Shown here: in pieces, positions 46,487 to 57,793 of the stretch
Layout: each line of letters opens with the position of its first letter
Position numbering within the stretch: position 1 is the stretch's first letter
From: Sipunculus nudus
Taxonomy: Eukaryota > Annelida > Sipuncula > Golfingiida > Sipunculidae
Direction of reading: 5' to 3'
Length of the DNA stretch: 64,000 bases
Assembly: GCA_026874595.1 (NCBI GenBank)
Contig: CM049315.1
Coordinates: 66,057,916 to 66,121,915 of the forward strand
The notes under the pieces: generated by a model
Database searches by the model: none
Told to the model about the DNA's origin: nothing
Seen by the model: only the letters and a program-made list of their open reading frames with translations
Translations under genes and position numbers: made by a program

Positions 46487-47372
46487 TAGCTCAGCTGACT
46501 GAAAAGTGAACTGAGGTATAGGAATGGCACTTTGTCCGTCGTCCGTCCGGAAGTCCTTCTGTCCGTTAGCAAGCCCGCTGACCCTAGAAGCTTCCAAGTT
46601 AATATCCATGGAGGTAAATAAAGCAATCTCCTTGGAAAACCTGAAATTAAGGTCAAGGTGAAGGTCACAGAGGCCATTTGTCCACAAATTAGTTTCCAGA
46701 TGGTTTGAGATATTAGTTTCAAACTTGACTTAGGTATGGCCGATTACTACAGTTAGAACTCTTTTCGGAAATGAGGCCAAAGGTCAAGGTCACATGATCC
46801 ATTTCTTTAAAAAGATTTCGATACATTTTAAGCTTAACTTTTAAGCATAAACCTTCAATCTTCCTGTAATTGCTCATCTGCTTACAGCGAAAGATTCTTT
46901 TCGATTATCGGTCACAGGGCAAGGTCATGATCACAGGGCCATTTACAATAGGTTTATTTCACAAATTGATTTATAGACGATAACTCTACTTTGGACAGAC
47001 AGATCGGCTTTAAACTTGATTTATTACCGATTCATCACTAAAGTAAGAATTATTCGATTTTGAGGTCCTGAGGTCCAAGGTAAAGGTCACAGCACCCACA
47101 CATTTAACGAGATTGTGGATGCATTGTAAATTAAACTTTTCATCCAAAACCTTCCATCTTTCACATTTGGCTTAACTGCCCGAAGTGGAAGAAATCTGTA
47201 GATTTTGAGATTACGTGGTCAGAGCTTAAAATGGTGTAGGTTCATGGATAAAAAAGTTCTCAGATTTATTGGTCACAAGGTCAAGGTCACAGGACCCAAA
47301 TTATGATAAGGATAATAAAAATATCCTTATAGATAAATTCAGCTAAGGGTCGAGACCCATGGGTCCCTAGTT
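46487..47372 (+). mobile_element. shared-end composite element, copy 3 (core related to the DR1 satellite)
   Basis: Starts TAGCTCAGCTGACTG, then CTTTGTCCGTCGTCCGTC; ends CAGCTAAGGGTCGA, palindrome GACCCATGGGTC, CCTAGTT. The CTAG just after a terminal palindrome fits a Helitron-type 3' end. The core has about four or five diverged units 130-190 bp long, each with AAGGTCAAGGTCAC-like sequence; GATTGTGGATGCATTGTAAA and CTTCCATCTTTCACAT match, in reverse, the CATCCACAATCTTTTTAAA and AAAGATCTGAGATG blocks of the 30230-32500 array. Minus-strand frames at 46268-46722 overlap its edge and are not genes. Confidence 0.7.
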
Positions 47373-47392
47373 ATGAAGATTTTTTCCACTGT

Positions 47393-47851
47393 AAGGGGCG
47401 GATTTAGGGGGGGACTAGAACTATGGGAAATATAAAGAAGTAGTGAACACCTTAAAACAGAGCTGGATTTTATTTTTATATAACACATTTATTTAGCACT
47501 CTTTTCATATATCAAATTTGTTCAGAATTACTTAAAATATGACGTAAAACGTAGAATAAAGAATCAATAATCAAGAAAGTATAAAAGTGTCTACCGAACC
47601 GGCCTCTCTGATATGGATTGGTAGAAGATTTCAAAGACTAGACACAAATATTTATTGCCTTAGGTTATACTTCTGACACTGGGAGTGACTAATGTCCTCT
47701 GACCTGCTTGTAAGAATCTTGTCAAATTTTGCATTATGATACTTTTAAAACTACCCAAGATTACGCCGTTATAGCCGAGTTTTCTTCATTTTGAGAGGTG
47801 GTTGTCCACTCTTATACCTCCCCTTCTGCGCATCCCCTGTATCCGCCCCTG
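47393..47851. mobile_element. hAT-like MITE, about 459 bp, old
   Basis: Ends AAGGGGCGGATTTAGGGGG and, other strand, CAGGGGCGGATACAGGGG, matching the CAGGGGCGGAT hAT terminus. The flanking 8-mers (TCCACTGT and TTTGTAAT) no longer match. No coding capacity. Confidence 0.6.
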
Positions 47852-47859
47852 TTTGTAAT

Positions 47860-48565
47860 CAACAGGGACGGTCATCTTGTATTTGATCATAAATTGAACT
47901 GTATACCTCGGGCCCACTAAAAACCTGTTACCCAGGAAGGTGTAATGAAAACCTGTCAAGACTAGATGGATGGAACATTTTCTTAAATTTCACCGAAATT
48001 AAACTCTTTTACCTAATTCAGACGAAACTGGCCGAATTTCTCAACAATGGCTGCATGACTGTTATTTTGGGGATCACCTGAGCATTTAACTGAAGCCACC
48101 TCCTTTATGGCTTAATTAAAAGCGAGTCAATACCTAGAAGTATTTATGTTTGATGTTACTTTCCACGACAGTTTTCATCACATATGACCCAGGTGAACAC
48201 TAGCACTTGTACATGGTCTCGTTTCCAAATTCTATTTCCACATTAATTTAGCTCCATAAGCTTATGAATCCCCAAAAGAAAAATACACAGCTGCGTTCCT
48301 TGCACGTCTGGATATTTCATCTGGTTTAATTAATATGACAGACAGCACTTCACAGTCATTACAATGCTATTACTAGTTTATCCACTTACTGAGTCAGCCT
48401 GTAACAGTGCGGGCAATATCTTATAAGACTTTCAGTCTTTTCACACACACACATATACACACCTACCCTCCTACACATGTATTGATATAATTGATGTATT
48501 CCGCTGCCTTGGAATATATCAGAATCCTAACACACTAAAGAATAATAAATCGGGTGGCATTTATA
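47860..48565. other. no gene recognised
   Basis: Moderately AT-rich, not visibly repetitive; a short CA-rich stretch at about 48440-48470. Confidence 0.35.

Positions 48566-48566
<1 letters not shown>

Positions 48567-48620
<54 letters not shown>
48567..48620. repeat. (AT)n microsatellite
   Basis: About 54 bp of AT dinucleotides. Confidence 0.95.
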
Positions 48621-48626
<6 letters not shown>

Positions 48627-48680
48627 GTGTTACCCTCCGATGTAAAGTGCTCTATGGCCTACAGACCAGGCCAGAGCGGT

Positions 48681-49639
48681 ATAACGCTGAAGAAAAACAA
48701 CACTGTAAATTCCCTACAGTCTGTTTCACGGGGTGCGACCCGATCATCATGTGATTGTTGATAAAATGAAGCTAACGGCGTAGTTTGAAAAGCCGAGACT
48801 TTACGAGATAACGAGATTATGCTTTGTTCGTATTGGGGGGGGGGGGGGGGGGGACATTGAATGACTGACACTGATCCTATCGTCCTCGGGGGCACAATAG
48901 GATTGGGCGGGGTACACGTGCGATACTGGAACATAACAGGATACAGAGGTTTATTGTGGTTTTAATGTTTATAATTAATACAAAGATATTTATCAGGAAA
49001 CCTATTAGCAAGTAAGCTGATATTTAATAGGGTCCTGGGTAAAGTAACATTTCAGTAGTATACACATATGATATAAATATACAATACACATATACTATGA
49101 AAATATACAATTCAAAAGGCAAATTTACAATTTAAAAAGGAATATAAAAGGCAAATGTACTATACTCATACCAAGTGGTGCAGGTCTCCCAGTTGAAGGT
49201 CGTAAAGCCCCTTAGACCAGGATAAAGTTGAACTTTCCTGTCATCCAATGGACTCCACGAGCCAGCAGTGGTAGAGCAACAACCTGAACAGATGAGTCTG
49301 CCCAGCGGATCCTCGTGGTGGTGGGGGGGGGGGGGGGGGTGAGATGAGCGGGCACGTAGAATTTAGTATGAATGCTAGATTTTAAAACATTTCAGAGTGA
49401 ATTTGTTTTGGTGGCGGCACTTAGAATTTCAGCTCTTGAGTTCAACAATGAGGACAATAGGATCAGTGTCAGTTATTCAATGTTCCATCCAATACGAACA
49501 AAGCATAATCTCGTAATCTCGTAAGTCTCGGCTTTTCAAACTACGCCGTTAGCTTCATTCTAACAACATTCACCTAATGATCGGTTCGCACCCCGTGAAA
49601 CAGACTGTAGTGAATTTACAGTGTTGTTTTTCTTCAGCG

Positions 49640-49643
<4 letters not shown>
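48681..49643. repeat. 963-bp foldback (hairpin) element with poly(G) in both halves
   Basis: The left arm (48681-48895: ATAACGCTGAAGAAAAACAA, ACAGTCTGTTTCACGGGGTG, AAGCTAACGGCGTAGTTTGA, GATTATGCTTTGTTCGTATT, GACTGACACTGATCC) is reproduced in reverse by the right arm (about 49440-49643). Arms are about 210 bp and nearly identical apart from a poly(G) run at 48835-48854, replaced by CCATCC on the other side. Another poly(G) lies at about 49320-49339 in the loop. Minus-strand frames at 48659-48934 and 49560-49784 share SVSRGA-like peptides because they read the arms. Confidence 0.85.

Positions 49644-49672
<29 letters not shown>
49640..49672. repeat. (AT)n microsatellite
   Basis: About 33 bp of TA dinucleotides directly against the right arm of the foldback element. 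Confidence 0.95.
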
Positions 49673-49676
<4 letters not shown>

Positions 49677-49849
49677 ATATGTATGTGTGTGTGTTGGTGT
49701 AGCAGATAAAAAATTCAATAACATAACAACGGTGTTCCAGCGGTTGCGAAGAGGAGGGGATGTTGTATAGTTAGGGTTGAACACGCCTTATTTAACATAT
49801 ATAAAGCATTATATTAGGTCTGTTGTGTATAGTCTGTGTATCAGATCCG

Positions 49850-49980
49850 TAAGACTAATTATGTCGTAAGGTCGAGATAGTATGTCGTACGTGCGAGATA
49901 ATATGTCGTACGAACGAGATAAATATTTTTTTTTTATTTTACCTGGTGGCAGCAATACGCTTCCACAATAATCTGTATAA
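49850..49980. repeat. TACGACATA-type short tandem repeat, copy 2 (inverted)
   Basis: Words such as GAGATAGTATGTCGTACGTG and GAGATAATATGTCGTACGAA repeat at about 22 bp, then ATATTTTTTTTTTATTTTACC and GCAATACGCTTCCAC. Reverse complement of 45640-45760. Confidence 0.75.
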
Positions 49981-49984
49981 CCAA

Positions 49985-51150
49985 AGCTATAAATTTAATT
50001 AACAATACTAAAGGACATTATTAAATGACTGATAAAGTTGATTTTAAGCAACAAAAGTCCATTTTTAAGTCTAAAATCATTATCTTTCTTAAGTCGATTT
50101 TTTACCAGCCCTGCTGATGTGTTTATGTAGGCTTACCGGTTCCCCTGGTGGTCAGCTGATCGAATGATAACTTTTGGTTCAATGCAATATCATTAAACAA
50201 TCGCAAGAAGAAATATTTGATATAAACTTGGTTTAAACATATTTATGTCTTTTGGATGGTACAAATAACCCTTAAGCGCTCACATACGACTCTCCAATAA
50301 TAATGAGCGATAAAGTACACGTCTCACAATTTAAGTGAATTGTGCATATAACATATATAACATAAATCTGATATAACAATATATAACAATAAAAATATTA
50401 AATGGTCTGTGTAATATGCAAACGGTGCAAAGTGTTTAATATTTATTCGAGATAAGATTTTAAGAGCAATTAGCAAAGCCTGATAAATAAATTTGTAGTG
50501 CAAACAACATGGTTTAATGATTAAAATATTACCCGGATGGACATTTCGCAAAATATAGGTTATATTTCACATTTACATTATGACATTATGCATAATATAT
50601 GATCAAGTATACATTGGTTGACTCTTTAAGTTTAAATCTTATGACTAATGTACAAGAAGGTCATTAATTAATCAGTTTGTCGTCTGCCTGAATTAGACAT
50701 GGATGAAGTTACGATATCAGGGGTACAGTTTTGTAATTGCTCCAGGAGCAGTTGTCGTGAGACTTCGTACATCGAACACAAAAGTGTACTAATGTTTCAA
50801 CCATTCCACAGTGTGGAAATCGATTACTTTCGGACGGACCATGTCTGTATAAATGATCATGGAGACAGCTATAGCCATGTCTAGGTCTTGAAATCCAAAT
50901 ATTCAGCTGTCGTTTTCCATATATCTGTAATATAATTTTGGATCGGAGGCTAAACCAAGGTATCTTTTCAGAGAGGATTAAAAAGCAATTCTAATGAATT
51001 CCATAGGGCTTTGCAAGATTGAATGAATGGTGATTTGTATTTTTCTGCTCTTGCACGAGTCGGGCGGAGGTCACTATCGCATTTCCTAGGTTCCTAGGAG
51101 TAACGTCTTAGACTGACGAACACATTAATCGTGACATAAAAATTGGACAC
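49985..51150. other. no gene recognised
   Basis: Frames at 50324-50551 (-) and 50699-50884 (+) show no domain or splice support. Confidence 0.4.
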
Positions 51151-52400
51151 AAACCATGATATAACTTATAGAATAAACATGTTTTTTTTTTAATTCGTCT
51201 GCTTTCTTAATTATTCCAGCTTAGTTCAGATAAAAGTCTTTCACAACTGGTTCTTGGAAATGCACCTGTGACTAGCTTAGCAGCCTCGTAATGGAAAGTT
51301 TCGAGTATATTTTCAGTTAGTTATGCTCATGTTATGAAACAATACATACCATACTCGAGGATCGAACGAACATGTGATTTGTACAAGTGGTCCAGTGTAT
51401 TTCTTCTTGTGTTATATTTCAGACGTTTTAGCAATCTTGTTTTTTATTGGCGCTAATACAAATATTAGAACATATCATGGTCGGACCTTGGTAGATCTCA
51501 GAATAAAGTTATACCCAAATGTTTGTGGCTTTTTGTCTCAGATAGGATTTGTTATTCAGGTATTAGGTCCGATGATGTGTTTGACCTATACAAGAAGAGA
51601 AGGTCATAGCGACATTTAAAACTTGGATTAAATTTTACGTGCCACCTCCGGGCCCAAAATTCAACAGAGTATTCATGTCACGCTGAATTAAATGAGTAGT
51701 ATAGATAGTGGATTAGTAACAACATTAAGAAGACATGTATCATCGTCAAGTCAGATTCAATACCTGAACTTATATCATTAATATATATAAGGAAAAGCAG
51801 TGGACTTAAAATAGAACCCTGAGGGTTGACCCCTTGCCATTAAGGACAACTCGTTGACCGCGAATCAATCAGCAAGCTTAGCGTGGATCTTTGAATCCCC
51901 GAGTTAGATAATTTAATGGAGAGACAATCGTACCACACGCGGTCGAATGCGACGGTGGCGTCCAGAAAGACCACGATATATTTTATCCATTATGGCCACA
52001 AGCTGGTTAATACTAGATTCTCCTTTTTTAAACCCAGAGTTATTGCCTTTAGGAATTTTATAATGTACTAAGAATGCATAAAGTGCGTCGTGCACTGCTC
52101 TTTCGAATACCTTGGTAACGTAACACAACAGAGATATTGGTCGATAGTAAGTGGTCTGGTGTCTGTCCCCTTTTTATAAACTGGAGTAACATTAGCTAGC
52201 TTCCATGGGTCAGGAATCTGCATGGATCTCTGTAAGGATATGTTGAAAATTTTAGTGAGAGGAAACTAGAATGTTTTAGCTGTGGATGCGCAACAGATGG
52301 TTACCAATATCATCAAGCCCCGTGGCCTCATTTGGATATAGATCCATTAATATTTTAGAACGTTGTCGGCATTTATGTTAATATCTGATAACCTTCGTGA
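51150..52400 (-). pseudogene. dead non-LTR retrotransposon reverse transcriptase
   Basis: Minus-strand pieces in shifting frames follow the order of a LINE ORF2: IPDPWKLANVTPVYKKGTDT, CYVTKVFERAVHDALYAF with NNSGFKKGESSINQLVAIMD, then VVFLDATVAFDRVWYDCL (first catalytic Asp, with DATVAFD in place of the usual D-SKAFD), then a QGVNPQGSILSPLLFLIYIN-like segment around 51780-51840, and finally HVRSILEYGMY, YEAAKLVTGAF and LLSELSWNN around 51190-51370. Frameshifts and stops between pieces show it is inactive. The YADD segment was not located. Clade is CR1/jockey-like by these motifs. Length about 1.2 kb, so the endonuclease part is missing (5' truncation). Confidence 0.85.
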
Positions 52401-53600
52401 CATATAGTTTAAGGTGATGAAACTGGTTCTAACCTATCTAAACTAAAAATCAACGGTAAACAAATTGAACCTTTCAACTTGAAAAATTTTAATTTATTGA
52501 AGTTTTAAATCAAGGACCATGCAAACATAGATAGGATACAATGACTGCCACATAGAAACAAGATATCCTAGGTAACTGGACAAACAAATGCCTAAACGGC
52601 GGCTCTAATCTGCATATTAAAAAGGAAGTGCCACAGTGGACAACCATTTCTGCGATCTTATTTTAATCTTAAACATAAAAAACTAGGATAGGACATCACG
52701 TTTGACCGATAAATGGTTATTCTTTAAGATATTAGATATTAGAGAAAATGACGTTCCTTACTTGAATATTTAAATAAAATTTAAATCTATCACCGAATAA
52801 AAGGTTCATGTGGTCTGCTGCCAGTATCTTATCATAGAATCCAAAGACTAAACACCACGTTAAGCCCAACTCTGTGATTCAGAAATTAAATTTATTAGGG
52901 TCGTATATACCCAGAATTTACCGAAGGTTGAGAGGTGCCGGGGATGTTGTTTGTGTGTGTGTGTTTTTTTTAATATAACTTTGTAGGAGACAGTCGAGAT
53001 TGAAATGCAAGAAAATGTTAGAACCAGTATAGAATTTCAATACCCTTGAACATTTTTACGCTCAAAACAAGAGACCGTTGCCAGAGCGTAGAAATAGTAA
53101 TTGTAAATGGATGAAAAAGAGTCAATAATTAAAATAAACTGATTTATCTAAAGTGCTGGATGCATGATTCTTTGTCTAATGACAGATTAAGTAATGTTTT
53201 TTATGTGTGTGTTGTTCATTAGAGTGTACAATACTGATGCTTGAATGATATTTTTAGCTTTTTGGAATTATTTTTACACTATAAGTTTCCTAGTGCCTGG
53301 TAGGTTTAACCTCTATATAATATGCTAAGTTGTACGGGGGGACCCCATTAGCTACGGCCCTGATTTTAAACCAAGAAGAACTTATTTACTTATTTGCAAA
53401 TGAAAACCTAAGTCTAAATTATGTTTGATTATCATGGTTATTTCTTAAGATATTGGCTGTGTGCTTAAAACATGTTTGAAACAAATATACAAGGACTTGA
53501 TTAAATCAACCAGTCGTAAAAGTATGAAGGGCCAATACCATCGGAACAGTACTTCCTTAATTTAAGCCCCAGTCTTATCACGTCAGCGAGCCTCTACCGA
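52401..53600. other. no gene recognised
   Basis: AT-rich; no repeat pairing or exon was found. Confidence 0.4.
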
Positions 53601-53604
53601 GTTG

Positions 53605-53607
<3 letters not shown>

Positions 53608-53660
<53 letters not shown>

Positions 53661-54215
53661 ACAAGAAGTGGATTTTTCGAGCGAGCTTCGGCCGGACATT
53701 GTCTACTCGGGTGAGCCTCGTCAGTATTTAAACAGCTTGTTGGGAGCTCCAAGTTCTTTAGCGCGAAGTTAAAGAGCGTTAAAGAGCGACGAGGACTCGC
53801 TGTAATTTCGGCGAAAATTTTTGCTCGGTAGCAGCTCGGGGAGAGATTGCCGAGGCCCCCAGTGGAGCTTGCTGGGGAATCTTCGGGACCGTCCCAAGTT
53901 TCTAGTCGCGTGAACTCCACCAGGACACGGGCTGACAGGTCCAAACTGGTCGGGCGAACCACTGAAGAGCCTCGCTCGAGTTTAAGAGCGTCGGACGATT
54001 TTCCGAACGATGTTCGGAGGAGGCTCGCACGTGCTTCCAACGACGTCCTGTCGGGCCCTTCACATTTCAGGTACAGAAAATATCTTTGGACTCGGCCGGG
54101 CCGCAATGCTAATCTGTCCACCATTTTAAAAAAATCGACGGATGTCGGCCGGATAAATGGGCGAGGAGCTCGCTACTCAGCCGATTTTAAAAATATACCG
54201 GAGCTCGGCCGGTAA
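53608..54215 (-). mobile_element. GC-rich insert with a ~50-bp poly(A) tail (retrocopy candidate)
   Basis: On the minus strand a sharply GC-rich block of about 550 bp (recurrent GGCCGA, CGAGC, GAGCTC words) ends in a poly(A) run of about 50 (poly(T) at 53608-53659 on the plus strand). Long open frames occur on both strands (53594-54124 minus, 53847-54215 plus) because stop codons are rare in such sequence; the minus frame ends in poly-lysine from the tail. Neither shows a domain I recognise. The composition step and the tail fit a SINE or processed retrocopy; target duplications were not identified. Confidence 0.45.
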
Positions 54216-55260
54216 TGTTACTTAGGCTTTACGATGAATTAGTACACATTCTTGCAACCAGACAGGCAGCAGAGCGTAAAGTGGCCAACCTACTAGGGCG
54301 AGTACATTTTCTTACATTCCTCAGACAGAGATTAACTAGTGCCGGATTAAATAGTTAGTCAATATGACGTTGTATCTTAATAAACGAAATATCCTTTCCA
54401 CTTCTAAATGTAAATTAACATGGCACTTTCTCAGTGTTTCAGAAATCCGGTCCACGAATCATGCCTTCTTTCTACCATATAGTACTTCGTGCTGGGGGAA
54501 AGAATCGTGTTGAAAATTGTTGGTTCTGGTGTATAATGATAACTTATTAAACTGAAAAAGTAAATCCAAAGATTTCACAAAAATAGACCATTTTTTGTAA
54601 GGAATTCAAATAATTCATTTTGGTTATATATGGGATCGATGTTTGTTGATGCATGCGCTTTGTCTGGTTCATTTACTATAAATTAGTTTAACGTCCATCC
54701 AATGCGAAATAGCTCGGTTTTTTGTAATGTTCATTAGATGCCACCAAGCGTATAAAGGAATTTTAAAAAGTGGCATCCACATGGTATTTGTTAAGTAATA
54801 ACAATGTCAAGCTCGCTGGCCGGGCAAAATAATTCTTCAAGTCTCACATTGTCTTAAGCGGGCCGTACACTGGGGAATGTAAATTATTTGTTACCTAACA
54901 TGTTGCACTATATATTAATATTCCCGGAACATAATGCAGTTGTATTTCTTAAACATGTTCAACATAAATGTAGGTATGTAACTTGTAAAACAACTCAAAA
55001 GCGAGTTTTTGCTTTGTCCATCCAAAGTCTTGAAGCTATATTATTAATTTCAATCATTGATTATTATATAATCGGCTTACAACTAAGATAGAACCTGATC
55101 CGTTTCTTGGATCACATGACACATTTTGCGACACACGTTTAGAACAGGCATAATGTGCGGCACGTTCCTATGTGTATGACCGGCTTAATGAGCCAACTTT
55201 GTGCCGCGAAACTTGTCAACTGGCATTTTCAGTTTTCACCATGGTGCCTCCTACACTACA
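54216..55260. other. no gene recognised
   Basis: The frame at 54888-55091 (+) shows no features. Confidence 0.4.
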
Positions 55261-55269
55261 ATTCCATGC

Positions 55270-55920
55270 GGCCTTAAACAACTGATAATGTAACAATCAT
55301 CTTAGAGTGTTATATTAACCGATAATGTTAATAAATTAATGTATAATAAATTAACCGGTAATGTAACACCAACTGGTAACGTTATAACAAATCAACTGAT
55401 AATGAAACACTAACCAATAACCTAAAACAAAATCAACCGATAATGGAACACAATTAGTAACGTTAAACAAAATCAAATGATAATGTAACAACATTTGCTA
55501 ACCAATCACGTAATAAGATATTACCCGATAATGTGATAAACTTCCCAAAGCATTAATGTCAAACAAACAATAATGTTAAAACACTTCAGCCTATATTTTA
55601 TTAACTTTGAAATACAATCATGTGTAAACCATGATCGTCACAGTAGGCGTCACAACAGACTGCTGTATTTCAGCAATGATGTCAATTTCTCAGATAAAGT
55701 TTTATCTAGCGTCCTAAAATCGGGTGTGCTTATTGGCCCTAAATTATTAAGTATTACATAATCAGTCGATTTGTTATTACGTTACATTACCGGTTAATTT
55801 GTTATTACATTATCGGTTAATATTACATTATAAGATGATTATTTCATTATCAGTTTATACGGGGCCTGTTACTGATAATGTTATAATCATCTCATAATGT
55901 AACATTATCCCCTCATGTAA
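55270..55920. repeat. inverted array of ACCGATAATGTAA-type short repeats
   Basis: The left part (55270-55575) has AACTGATAATGTAAC, AACCGATAATG, AACCGGTAATGTAACAC, CAACTGATAATG and similar words every 20-45 bp. The right part (55760-55915) has the inverse words (ATTACATTATCGGTTAA, GTTACATTACCGGTTAAT). The centre (about 55580-55755) is unique. This forms a long, imperfect hairpin. Confidence 0.8.
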
Positions 55921-56013
55921 TAAGAAAATAACGGAGCCAGAGAAGTCTGTGATAACCCAATGTATGAGATCTTTCACATGTTTCATGGACCTAGCATTCC
56001 ATTACATGATTTT

Positions 56014-56280
56014 TCCAGCTCAGTTGACCATAGGTCACCTGAGCTTTGGTGATGACCCCTTGTCCGTCCGAGCACAAATCGGTCCCTGTTGCGTTGCACT
56101 TTTCATACTGTGTATTATGATTTTATAGCTCAACTTAGGACATCAGAACATTTCAGAAAGATCCATGCAAACTGAGATATCTCATTTAAAGTATGAATTT
56201 GATTCTAGACAGGCGAAATGTTAAAATTTTATAACTGTGTCTGTAACAGTTTTGTAGCACTGACTGGGCCTGTTTAATCC
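56014..56280 (+). mobile_element. fragment of the shared-end composite family (5' end only)
   Basis: CAGCTCAGTTGACC, ACCTGAGCTTTGG and CCCCTTGTCCGTCCGAG match the 5' module of the elements at 2851, 28816 and 46487. No matching 3' palindrome was found downstream, so the copy is truncated or too diverged. Confidence 0.5.
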
Positions 56281-57440
56281 ATTTTTAACAATGTTATATG
56301 TACAGATAATGAACAAATGTTTCTTTTTTTTTGGGGGGGGGGGGGGGGTTTAATGCAAGCATTTTTGTTTTGAAGCCAAGAACATTGATACACGTATTTA
56401 TAAGTTCTAAAACATACACAAATATGCGAAACTCGCTTAATACACTTCACAGTCACCTGAATTCTTGTATGCAAGGATATTTACTAATGACCTACCTTGA
56501 TATTAAGTAAGATACCCTTTTTTGGTCTCAGGTTTACGATTTGTGCATTGTTTACCAGTCGTTATTTCCGAGTACAAACGATTCAACAAAAATGCGTAAA
56601 ATTTAAGCAAATATTGATGGCACCTCGAGCCTTGTCCAGCTAAAAGAGCTATCAAGGATTCATAAACTTATCAAATTTTGAAACATTATAATCAATAATT
56701 ATTGAGATATCTTAGTTTAAGTATAAATTTCAGGTAAAATCGGCTCCCATATTTGTATTTTTGTAAATTTGTCTGCAGCTGCTGTAAAACTCATTGAACA
56801 GATTTTCTTCAAAATGTTAATTCTGATATATAGATTGTGTAGATAATGTACGTACATCAACAGCCCAAAATGTTAATATTTGTTCTGCGGCATAAATAGG
56901 AAACTACTACCAGCTGCAAAATATACCACAAACTACCTCAAAAATCATTTAGATCTTTAACAATCGTTGCATTTAAAGATGTTTTAGCTTCCACACGTTT
57001 TAAATATTGACAAACATGCTTTAAGGAATCTTACACCCTTGGCATACTCAACATTGCGTCTCTATAATGTTACAATTTCACCAAAGATATCCCAACTTAC
57101 AACCATCACAGAATGACAGTCATTGTGTTTTATATGTTGATCTTCATTGAGTATTTCAGACATGAACCTGATATATTAAGAAGATAATTAATGTAAACTG
57201 GAAATAAGCATTCCAAGTTATGCAAGCCTCCGCCATGTAGGGGTGCATATTGTGGGATGCGATCGGCGGCTCCCTCAGAACCTAAAGCCCATGTTTTAAA
57301 CTCACTTCACAGTAAGTTCTCTTTCAAATTAGTGCTCGTCTGGAGTAACTGGGCTACGACCTAAGGCCAAGGACGATGGCCTTGTCCTTGTATTTTTACT
57401 GTATTACTGTGTTCTTTTTCTGTGTTCTTTTGATCAAAAC
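56281..57440. other. no gene recognised; poly(G) run
   Basis: A T-then-G homopolymer run lies at about 56322-56348. A CCTTGTCCAGCTAAAAGAGC block near 56632 may belong to a degraded composite element. No exon was supported. Confidence 0.35.
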
Positions 57441-57443
57441 TCG

Positions 57444-57473
57444 CAACTTTTTTTAACACACACACCAACACAC

Positions 57474-57507
<34 letters not shown>

Positions 57508-57793
57508 TTTATTCTCTGTAAGACAAATTTCAATTTTACATTTGAGTATAAGGTTTAAAAAAATAAGGTATGTTTCCAGTATTTGTTAATTTTTAATCAG
57601 GTTTGGATATATGATATTTCATATTAAACTCATAAATGTAACCAAAGTCTATATATCTAGTTATAGATATATTCATTTCTAATATCCAAATATTAATCTC
57701 TGAATATCAGGGGGGATGATTACATTGACCATCCCCCCTTGCTAAAAAGTGGGGGTATATGTACCCCCCCCCCCCCCCGTATTGACGCCCCTG
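57444..57793. mobile_element. hAT-like MITE, copy C, left end missing
   Basis: From ACTCGCAACTTTTTTTAACA through an (AT)n tract (57478-57505) to the right end GTATTGACGCCCCTG it is collinear with copy A at 41713-42137, including ATTACATTGACCAT and the GGGGG-TATA-CCCCC hairpin. The CAGTGGCGTCA left end is not recognisable, so the copy is truncated or mutated there. Confidence 0.8.

Noticed and set aside
53594-54124. 176-codon minus-strand frame with poly-lysine end
   Set aside because: The lysines are the poly(A) tail, and frames are open on both strands because the block is GC-rich.
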